Assembly (NCBI GenBank): GCA_016713535.1
Contig: JADJOY010000008.1
Span: 303,730-367,729 of the forward strand
Origin: Deltaproteobacteria bacterium
GTDB lineage: Bacteria; JADJOY01
DNA: 64,000 nucleotides
Reading direction: 5' to 3'
This document shows positions 37,387-46,074 of the stretch, in pieces. The position numbers and the translations under genes are program-made. The number at the start of each line of letters is the position of its first letter. Position 1 is the first letter of the stretch. Below the pieces are notes generated by a model. It did not search any database and was not told the DNA's origin. It saw nothing but the letters and a program-made list of their open reading frames with translations.

Positions 37387-40345
37387 GTGTCCCGAAGCCT
37401 GCACGCCCGCGCCTCGCGCGCCCGAGACCGCCCCCTCACCCGGACGCTCCTGGCCTACGCCGCGGCCATCGTGGGCGGGGTCGGGTCGGTCTGGCTGCTC
37501 GCCTCGTTCGCGGGTCGCGTCGGGCACGGGCCCGATCTCGAGCCGCTGCTCGTGCCAGTGGTCGTGGCCGCCTACCTCGGCGGGATCCGCGCCGGCGGTG
37601 CCGCGGCAGGGGTCGTCGGCGCTGGCGGGCTCTGGCTCGTCTGGGGCGCGCGCTGGCCGACCCCGGCCGAGCCCGACGAGGCGATCGTCGAGTGGTTGGC
37701 GCTGGTGGCGTCGAGCACCCTGGTCTCGGTGCTCTTCGAGGCGGTTCACCGCGAGCGCAGCCGGGCGCGCGACGGCGAGCGGCGCTACGCGGTGACCCTG
37801 GAGAGCATCGGCGATGGCGTGATCGCCACCGGTCCGGACGGGCGGGTGACCTTCCTCAACCGCGAGGCCGCTCGCGTCCTCGGTGTCGAGCAGGGGGTCG
37901 TCCGCGGGCTCCCGCTCGGCTCGATCCACGCGGGCCTCGCGGACGCCTCGCTGGCGCCGGACGACGGCTCGGCCACTCGTCGGCTCGACCTCGAGCGGGG
38001 CCGCGCCACCCTCCACTTCGAGACCATGCGGACGGCGATCCGCGGGGATGCGGGCGAGGTCGACGGACACGTGATCGTGGTCCGCGACATCACCGAGCGC
38101 GAGCGCGCTCAGGCCGAGGTCCAGCGCTGGGCCGACGCCTTCACGAGCTGCGCTCACGGCATCGCCCTCGGCGACCCGATGAGCGAGAAGGTGGTGGCCT
38201 GCAACCCGGCGCTGGCACACCTCCTCGGCCGCGAGCCGGCGGACGTGGTGGGCCGACCGATCCTGAGCCTCTACGACCCGACCGCGCACGCCTGGGTCCG
38301 CGACGGCATCGCGCTCGCCGACCGCGAGGGTCGGGCCCGCTACGAGGCGCGCATGCTCCATCGCGACGGCTCGCTGGTGCCCGTGGCGGTCGAGGTGACG
38401 ACGATCGCCGACGCCGACGGCCGGCCGCGCTACCGGGTCGCGAGCGTCCTGGACCTGCGCGAGCGCGACCGCGCGATCGAGCAGATCCGCCTCCAGGCGC
38501 GGCTCCTCGAGCTCGCGTTCGACCCCACGCTGGTCTGGGAGCTCGACGGCTCGATCCGTCTGTGGAACGACGGCGCCACGCGGCTCTACGGCTACGGCGC
38601 CGCCGAGGCGCTCGGGCGCAGGCCGCACGAGCTGCTCGGCATCCGAGAGGAGGGCGGCGCCGCGGCGCGCCGCGACGCGCTCGCGCGCGCCGGCGAGTGG
38701 AGCGGTGTCCTGCTGCACAGGCACCGCGACGGCCACCGGATCGAGGTCGAGAGCCGCCAGCAGGTGATCGCCGATGCGAACGGCCAGCCGCTGGTGCTCG
38801 AGACCAACCACGACGTGACCGAGCGCCGCCGGCTCACCCGCGCGCTCGCCGACCGCGAGCATCAGCTCAGCCTCTTCATCGAGCACGCCCCCGCGGCGAT
38901 CGCGATGTTCGACCGCGACATGCGCTACCTCGCAGCGAGCCGGCGCTGGCTCGCCGACTACGGGCTCGGCGAGGTCGACCTCGCGGGACGCTGCCACTAC
39001 GACGTGTTCCCCGAGATCGGCGAGGTGTGGAAGGACGTGCACCGCCGGGCGCTCGCCGGCGAGGTCATCACCGCCGACTCGGATCGCTTCGAGCGCGCCA
39101 ACGGCGCGGTGCAGTGGCTGCGCTGGGAGGTGCGGCCGTGGCACGAGCCGGGCGGCGCGGTCGGCGGGATCGTGGTCTTCAGCGAGGACATCACGCGCTC
39201 GGTCGAGGCCAACGGCGCGCTGGAGGCGAGCGAGCGGCGCCTCGCGACGATCATCGAGAACCTCGCCGAAGGCATCGTGATCGCCGACCCCGCCGGGCGG
39301 ATCGTCCACTGGAACCGCGCGGCGATGGAGATGTTCGGGTTCGAGCGCCGCGAGGACTGGCTGCTGGCTCTCCCCGACCTCGCGCGATGGTTCGTGGTGT
39401 CGATGTCCGACGGCGACGACGTGCCGCCCGAGCGCTGGCCCATGGCGAGGGTGATCCGTGGCGAGGTGGTGACCGGTGTCGAGATGCGAGTGCGCCGCCG
39501 GGATGGCGACTGGGACCGGACCTTCACGTCGAGCGGCGTGCGCGTGACGGACCCGAGCGGCCAGGAGCTCGCGATCCTGTCGCTGGCCGACGTCACCGAG
39601 CGCAAGCGGGCCGAGCGCGCGCTCGAGGAGCGCACCGCCGACCTGGCGCGCTCGAACACCGATCTCGAGCAGTTCGCGTACGTGGCCTCCCACGACTTGA
39701 AGGAGCCGCTCCGCGCCGTCGCCGGCTGTGTCGCGATCCTCGAGCGGCGCTATCGCGATCGGCTCGACGAGCGCGCCAACGAGCTGATCCACCACGCCGT
39801 CGAGGGCAGCGCGCGCATGCAGCAGCTCATCGACGACCTGCTCGCGTACTCGCGGGTGGGCACGCGCGGCGCTCGGTTCGCCCCGATCGCGCTCGACGAG
39901 GCACTCGACGGCGCGCTGCGGAACCTCGCGACCAGCCTCGCCGAGCGCGGCGCCGAGGTGACCAGAGGCCCTCCCGACGGTGGAGGCCGACCCGGCGCAG
40001 CTCACCTCGGTGCTCCAGAACCTGGTCGGCAACGCGGTCAAGTTCTGCGCCGGGCCACCGCGCGTTCACGTCGGCGCACGTCGCGACGGCGAGCGCTGGA
40101 TCGTGTCGGTGCGCGACAACGGGATCGGCATCGCGCCCGAGTACTCGGAGCGCGTCTTCGGCGTCTTCCAGCGCCTTCACACCCGCACCGAGTACCCGGG
40201 CACGGGGATCGGGCTCGCGATCTGCAAGAAGGTCATCGAACGCCACGGCGGCCGCATCTGGCTCGAGCCCAACCCAGGCGCCGGGACCACGTTCCTCTTC
40301 AGCCTGCCGGTGCCGCACCCACCGCGCGGGGCGCCACCGAGGTGA
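37387..40345 (+). CDS. Membrane-anchored multi-PAS sensor histidine kinase (one frameshift)
   Basis: About 985 residues. An N-terminal membrane module of three or four helices (about 20-105) is followed by five PAS-like domains starting near residues 139, 245, 370, 490 and 619 (for example TLESIGDGVIATGPDG and IIENLAEGIVIADPAG). Then come a HisKA with H769 in ASHDLKEPLRAV and a HATPase. The frame shifts at about 39970 between TRGP and TVEADPAQL, probably one C too many. The ATPase has NLVGNAVKFC (N box), DNGIGI (G1), VFQRLHT (F box) and GTGIGLAICKKV (G2). The HisKA type, with a Lys-Glu-Pro after the His, is that of cyanobacterial phytochrome-related kinases. It phosphorylates the regulator encoded next. 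The signal sensed is unknown. Confidence 0.88.
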
Positions 40346-40347
40346 AC

Positions 40348-40794
40348 ATGCCGTCCGCGCCGAGACCCATCGAGATCCTGCTGGTCGAGGACAGCCCGAG
40401 CGACGCGCTGATGACCCGCGAGGCGCTCGCCGAGTCGCGCGTGCTGAACACGGTCCACGAGGTCGCGAACGGCCGCGCCGCACTCGCGTTCCTGCGCCGG
40501 ACCGGAGAGTTCGCTGCCGCCGCGCGCCCCGACCTGGTGCTGCTCGACTGGAAGCTGCCGGGCATGAGCGGCGAGGAGCTGCTCGCCGAGATCCGCGCCG
40601 ACGCCGAGCTCACCGACCTGCCGGTCGTCGTCTTGAGCACCTCCAAAGCGGAGGAGGACGTGTTGCGCTCCTACGGCCTGCACGCCAACTGCTTCATCAC
40701 CAAGCCGATCGAGTTCGAGCGCTTCGTGGAGGTGGTGCGCTCCGTCGGCGACTTCTGGTTCTCGATCGTGACGCTGCCGCGAGAGAGCCGATGA
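40348..40794 (+). CDS. CheY-like single-domain response regulator
   Basis: A 148-residue REC domain, Rcp1-like. It has acidic residues VEDSPSD, phosphoacceptor D67 in LVLLDWKLPG, VVVLSTSKAEED for the switch Ser/Thr, and the conserved Lys in FITKPIEFERF. There is no output domain, so it passes phosphoryl groups or binds a partner. It lies 2 nt after the kinase stop and overlaps the hybrid kinase gene by 4 nt, so the three make one signalling operon. Confidence 0.92.
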   Translation: MPSAPRPIEILLVEDSPSDALMTREALAESRVLNTVHEVANGRAALAFLRRTGEFAAAARPDLVLLDWKLPGMSGEELLAEIRADAELTDLPVVVLSTSKAEEDVLRSYGLHANCFITKPIEFERFVEVVRSVGDFWFSIVTLPRESR

Positions 40795-43700
40795 AGCGTC
40801 TCGGCACGGCACGGGTGCTCCTGATCGAGGACGACCCGGCCCAGGCGTTCGTGGTCCGCGAGCTCCTCGAGGAGGCGACCGGAGTGACCGGGCTCGTCAC
40901 CCACGTGTCGCGACTCGCCGACGCGATCGCGGCGCTCGGGACCCACGCCTTCGACGTGGCGCTCCTCGACCTCGGGCTGCCCGACTCGAGCGGTCTCGCG
41001 TCGCTCGAGCGGCTCAGGCATGCGGCTCCCGAGCTGCCGGTGGTGGTGGTGACCGGCCTGGACGACGACGACCTCGGCGTCGCCGCGCTCAAGGGCGGCG
41101 CCCAGGACTACCTGGTGAAGGGCCACGTCGAGCCGCTCTTGCTCGCGCGCTCGCTGCGTTACGCGATCGAGCGAGCCCAGGCCGAGCGCGCACTGGCGCG
41201 CGAGCGACGGCTGCTGCAAACGCTCGTGAAGTCGATCCCCGATCTCGTCTGGCTCAAGGACGCGGCGGGCGTGTACGTGAACGCGAATCCGAGCTTCGAG
41301 GCGTTCATGGGCAAGAGCGAGCGCGAGCTGCTCGGCCACACCGACTTCGACCTGGTCGACGCCGACCTCGCCGAGTCGTTCCGAGCCAACGATCAGCTCG
41401 CGATCCTCGCCGGTGGCCCACGCCTGAACGAGGTGGGTGACCTTCGCCGACGACGGCCACCGCGCCCTCCTCGAGACCATCAAGACCCCGATGTACGACG
41501 ACCAGCAGCACCTGATCAGGTCCTCGGCATCGCACGCGAGATCACCGAGCGCGCCCGCGCCACCGAGGAGCTCCGCCTGGCCACCGAGAACATGGAGGCG
41601 GCGCAGCGGCTGGCGCGCTTCGGGAGCTGGGAGCTCGACATCGACATCTTCGCCGCCCCCGAGCGCGACCCCATGCGGTGGTCCGACGAGTGCTACCGGA
41701 TCTTCGGCTAGAGCCCGGCCAGCCCGGTCTCGTCGACGAGCTGTTCCGCAGCGGGTGCCGGACGAGGACCGGGCGCGCGTCGAGGAAGCGTTCGCGGACG
41801 CGCTGCGCGAGGGCGGCGGGTACTCGATCGACCACCGCGTGGTGCTGCCGAGCGGCGAGGTCGGCACGTCCACGAGCAGGCCCGGGTGACGTTCGAGGGC
41901 GCTCCGGGATCCCGCTCAAGGTCATCGGCATCGCCCACGACATCACCGACCGCGTCCGCGCCACCGAGGAGCTGCGCGAGTCGAAGGCGCGCCTCGAAGC
42001 CGCGCTCGAGGGGGGTCGGATCGGTACCTGGTCGTACGACCCGGCCACCGACCAGTCGTGGTGGGACGAGTCCGCGGAGGTGCTCTTCGGCCGCGCTCTC
42101 GAGGAGAGCGACGGCGGCCGGGTGTCGAGCTTCATCGAGTTCATCCATCCCGACGATCAACCCCGCATGCGCGCCGTCGCCGAGCGCTGCGTTCGCGAGA
42201 GCACGCCGTTCTTCGAGGAGTTCCGGTACCTGCGCCCGGACGGCAGTGAGATGTGTCTCGTCGGCCGGGGGAGGCTCGTTCATGGGGAAGGCGGCGCACC
42301 CTCGCGGATGATGGGAGCGATCGTCGACGTCAGCGAGCGCCGCCGCGTCGAGGACGCGCTCGTGGCGAGCGAGGAGCGCTTCCGCCAGCTCGCCGAGAGC
42401 ATCCACGAGGTCTTCTGGATGACCTCGGTCGACAAGGGCCAGATCATCTACGCGAGCCCGGCCTACGAGGCGATCTGGGGCCGCCCGGTGAGCTCGCTCT
42501 ACGAGAGCCCCTCCGAGTGGCTCGACGCGGTCCATCCCGACGACCGTGCGCGGGTGTGGCAGGCCGCGCTCGGGAAGCAGGCCGCCGGCACCTACGACGA
42601 GCAGTACCGGATCGTGCGACCGGACGGCGAAGTGCGCTGGATCCGCGATCACGCGTTCCCGGTGCGCGACGAGCGCGGCGCCGTGATCCGCATCGCGGGC
42701 GTCGCCGAGGACGTCACCGCGCGGCGCGACCTCGAGCGCCAGATCCACGAGAGCCAGAAGATGGAGTCGATCGGCGTGCTGGCCGGCGGCGTCGCCCACG
42801 ACTTCAACAACCTGCTCACCGTGATCTCCGGCAACACCGAGCTCCTGTCGATGGAGATCGAGGAGGGGAGCGAGGCCAGCCACCTCGCGCAGCAGGTGAG
42901 CGAGGCCGCCGCCCGCGCCGCCAACCTGACTCGCCAGCTCCTCGCCTTCAGCCGCCGCGAGGTCCTCGAACCCCGGGTGCTGGACGTGAACCAGGTGGTC
43001 CGCGACCTGCAGCGCATGCTGGGCCGCCTGCTCGGCGAGGACATCGCCCTCACGGCCAACCTGGGCTCCGGCCTCGGGCACGTCTTCGTGGACCCAGGGC
43101 ACCTCGAGCAGGTCATCATGAACCTCGCCGTGAACGCCCGCGACGCCATGCCCCAGGGGGGCGACCTCGTCATCGAGACGCGCCGCGTGGCGGCGGGCGG
43201 AGCCCCCGCTGCCGGAGGCGAGCGACCCAGAGGCTCGCACTTCGTGCAGATCCGGGTTCGAGATACCGGCCACGGTATGTCGCCCGAGGTGCGAGCCCGG
43301 ATCTTCGAGCCGTTCTTCACCACCAAAGGGCGTGGGCGCGGGACCGGCCTGGGGCTCGCGGTGGTGCACGGCATCGTCGCCCAGAGCGGCGGCTGTGTCG
43401 ACGTCGAGAGCGCGCCAGGGAAAGGCACGACCTTCACCATCGACTTTCCCGAGGTCCACGACTCGATCACGGTCCGCGACGGCGGCGCCATGGACGCGCA
43501 GAGCCAGCGCGGCACCGAGACGGTGCTGGTCGTGGAGGATGATCCGTCGGTGCGCAAGGTGGCGGAGCGGATGCTGACCCGGCAGGGCTACCGGGTGGTG
43601 CTCGCCGAGAGCGGCGAGGCGGCGCTCGCGCTGGTGCGAGACGAGCGGTCGGCCTTCGACCTCATCATCACCGACGTGGTGATGCCGGGCATGGACGGCG

Positions 43701-43882
43701 GGCAACTCGCGAGCCGGCTGCGCGAGGAGTTCCCCGGTGTGAAGGTGCTCTTCACCAGCGGCTTCACCGACGACGCCGTGGTGCGCCACGGTGTGTATCA
43801 GAGCGAGGTGCCGTTCCTGCAGAAGCCCTACACGCCCACCTCGCTGGCCACCAAGGTCCGCGAGGTGCTTTCGGGGCCGTGA
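40791..43882 (+). CDS. Hybrid kinase: REC, PAS repeats, HisKA, HATPase, REC (cluster of frameshifts)
   Basis: About 1,030 residues once repaired. Domains in order are an N-terminal receiver with D60 in LLDLGLPDSSG, a PAS at about 140-260 (SIPDLVWLKDAAGVYV), two further PAS-like units through the damaged region, one PAS near 535-655 (SIHEVFWMTSVDKGQIIY), a HisKA with the His in GVAHDFNNLLTVI, and a HATPase with IMNLAVNARDAMPQGG, DTGHGMS and GTGLGLAVVHGI. A C-terminal receiver ends with FDLIITDVVMPGMDG and a FLQKPYT Lys. Between 41436 and 41895 at least six single-base indels and one stop (41709-41711) interrupt the frame. Flanks are clean, so assembly error is likelier than decay. A phosphorelay from the first REC to the last is plausible. 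Confidence 0.82.
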
Positions 43883-43968
43883 TCCCCGCCGCCGAGTGAT
43901 CGCCCGGACTCCTTCCGGCCGGGCCCGCGCTTTACACGCCCGAGTCCGATTTGAGACAATCGTCGGGT

Positions 43969-43986
43969 GGTGAGCGATCGCTCACC
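43969..43986. promoter_or_regulatory. Perfect 18-bp palindrome, operator candidate
   Basis: GGTGAGCGATCGCTCACC is fully symmetric about CGATCG, 80 nt before the lipoprotein gene start. TTGAGA at 43951 lies just upstream and could be a -35 element, in which case the palindrome covers the core promoter, as expected for a dimeric repressor. A GCCCGG/CCGGGC stem at about 43904-43926 is a possible terminator of the kinase operon. Confidence 0.5.
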
Positions 43987-44065
43987 CGATGGGTCGAATT
44001 TCCCATCTTATCGAGTAGTTGCGAGAGTCGGGACGGCCGCCGACGGGCGGGTCGGGGGAGGGGTG

Positions 44066-46024
44066 ATGCAACGCGTCGTGCGATTCGCGGTGATCGTGTG
44101 TGCGCTGGTGGTGGCGGCCGGCTGCCAGTCGGTGACCGGCGTCCTCCCGGACGAGATGGCCCTGACCGGCTACCAGCCGGTCGAGATCAAGGGCTCGGGC
44201 TTCAGCGGCCTCATGGAAGGCAACATCGAGGTCCGCTTCGGCGGCGTGAAGGCCGTCAACGTCCACCTCGTCGACGACACCACGCTCACCGCGGTGCCGC
44301 AGGGCAGCGCGACGCCGGGCGTGGTCGACGTGTCGGTGAAGGACACCCGGCTCTTCGGCACGGTGGTCGAGAAGCCGGCCGCGTTCACCTGGCTCGACAC
44401 GCCGTATCCCGAGTTCCGCAACGTCGTGAACTTCGGACCGAGCCTGTCGGCCGGCGTCACCAACATGGGCTACGCGCCGCCGGGCCAGATCAACTCGATC
44501 CCGGGCTTCATCGCGCAGCAGCTCGGCCTCTACTTCCCGCAGCGCATCGTGATCGAGGGCGGCATCCCGCCCATCGAGTCGCCGAACGAGACCGACCTGC
44601 TCTTCGTCGGCGACGGCGTGCGCGAGTGCTGGATCCCGGCATCGGGCCGGCGCTACGTGCCAGCACCCGGCGAGCTCTGCGACCCGGTGATCGTGAGCCT
44701 CGACTCGATCCCCATCCTCGACCTGGTCGGCCAGCTCATCGACGAGATCCTCACCGGCATCCTGCAGGGCAAGGGGCTCGTCGGCGGGCTCTTCCAGGAC
44801 GGCGAGATCGAGAACCGCAACTGGGCGATCCCCGGCGAGCAGATGCACGGCTTCGTCTACGGCACCCGGCTCGGGTTCAGCTACCTGCAGGACTTCTTCA
44901 ACGACCCGCTCGCCACGCTGCGCAACCCGTTCTGCTCGGGTGAGCCGGTGGTCAAGATGATCGCCGACATGAGCCCGCCGGCCGATCTGGTGATCGGCTA
45001 CGACTGGTTCTTCGACTCGGTGCTGTTCTCGCACCCACCGCTCGACGACCTCATCCACCAGCTCGCCTACACGATGCTGGCGCTCTCGAACAGCCAGTAC
45101 TACCAGGGCACGCCGTGCCCGGCGGGGACCAACGACGGCGCGTGGCGAGTGCCGCTCGTCTCCACCGACGGCACGCTCACGCGCACCTACCAGCCCTACG
45201 AGGGCATGTTCGAGACCTGTGATCCCACGCTCGCCTGCCCGGGCGCCGCGAACTCCGCCGGGATCAGCTCGGTCGAGAAGCTGAAGGAAGTGATGGCGGC
45301 GCTCGGCGACAAGAAGGACGGCTACGTCGTCGACTGGATCGCGCTGGGTGTCATCCCCGCGTCCGCCGACACCAATGGCAACGGCCTCATCGACATCCTG
45401 CCGCTCGACCCGGCCCGCAACGAGCTCACGGCGCAGGTGATCGCGAACATCGTCGGCGCGGACGATCCGAGCGACAACCCGAAGGCGGTCCTGCTCGGCA
45501 CGATGCCGTGGCCGTCGGCGTCGTCGTCGGGGCAGGGCGGCGAGCCCGGCGGCGCCGACGACCAGTTCGCCGAGGAGATCGACGCCAACCTGATGGCCCT
45601 CTACGACCTCTTCCAGCAGGCGTTCGCGATCGCCGGCCGCCCCAACAACCTCGTGATGGTGGACTCCCTCACCAACCAGCGCCTCATCTTCGAGGGCAAC
45701 CAGCCCGACCTCACGCATGGGCTCGATGGCGACTACCTCACCCAGGACCTCTTCTACGAATACGAGCTCGGCCCGGGCGGCGAGCCGCTCGAGCGGCGCT
45801 TCACCCGGTACGGCGGTGTGTTCAGCATGGACCACCTGCACCTGTCCCAGACGATGAACGGCGGCACCGTGGTGGGGCTCACCGACGCCATGAACGCGAC
45901 GCTGGGCACCTCGGTTCCGCGGCTCGACCTGCCCACCGTGTGGCAGAACGACCCGTACAACCACACCAAGTACGACGCGAGCGTCCAGTGCGCCTACAAC
46001 GGCATCGGCTGCCCGGCGCCGTGA
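44066..46024 (+). CDS. Secreted lipoprotein with IPT/TIG domain and SGNH-like hydrolase features
   Basis: A 652-residue protein with lipobox VVAAGC (Cys about 20). Residues about 22-112 look like an IPT/TIG immunoglobulin-type domain (YQPVEIKGSGFSG, NIEVRFGGVKAVNV). The remainder has weak SGNH/GDSL hydrolase signals: a block-I-like VVNFGPSLSAGV, where Asp is replaced by Pro but Ser is kept; a block-III-like ADLVIGYDWFFDS, where Asp is present and Asn is not; and a C-terminal FSMDHLHLSQ as a D-x-x-H block V. A DTNGNGLIDI calcium-type loop lies near 455. It is probably an outer-membrane-anchored esterase or its inactive relative. ATG at 44066 has GGGGGAGGGG upstream. The next lipoprotein gene follows after 50 nt. 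Confidence 0.6.
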   Translation: MQRVVRFAVIVCALVVAAGCQSVTGVLPDEMALTGYQPVEIKGSGFSGLMEGNIEVRFGGVKAVNVHLVDDTTLTAVPQGSATPGVVDVSVKDTRLFGTVVEKPAAFTWLDTPYPEFRNVVNFGPSLSAGVTNMGYAPPGQINSIPGFIAQQLGLYFPQRIVIEGGIPPIESPNETDLLFVGDGVRECWIPASGRRYVPAPGELCDPVIVSLDSIPILDLVGQLIDEILTGILQGKGLVGGLFQDGEIENRNWAIPGEQMHGFVYGTRLGFSYLQDFFNDPLATLRNPFCSGEPVVKMIADMSPPADLVIGYDWFFDSVLFSHPPLDDLIHQLAYTMLALSNSQYYQGTPCPAGTNDGAWRVPLVSTDGTLTRTYQPYEGMFETCDPTLACPGAANSAGISSVEKLKEVMAALGDKKDGYVVDWIALGVIPASADTNGNGLIDILPLDPARNELTAQVIANIVGADDPSDNPKAVLLGTMPWPSASSSGQGGEPGGADDQFAEEIDANLMALYDLFQQAFAIAGRPNNLVMVDSLTNQRLIFEGNQPDLTHGLDGDYLTQDLFYEYELGPGGEPLERRFTRYGGVFSMDHLHLSQTMNGGTVVGLTDAMNATLGTSVPRLDLPTVWQNDPYNHTKYDASVQCAYNGIGCPAP

Positions 46025-46074
46025 GGTAGCGGACCCATCTCGCGCCAGGACCGAAGGGGTCGAGGGCCAGCGAC

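Noticed and set aside
37182-41711. A 1,509-residue open frame across the kinase genes
   Set aside because: Most of it is an out-of-frame, low-complexity reading. Only segments between 40791 and 41711 coincide with the true hybrid kinase frame.
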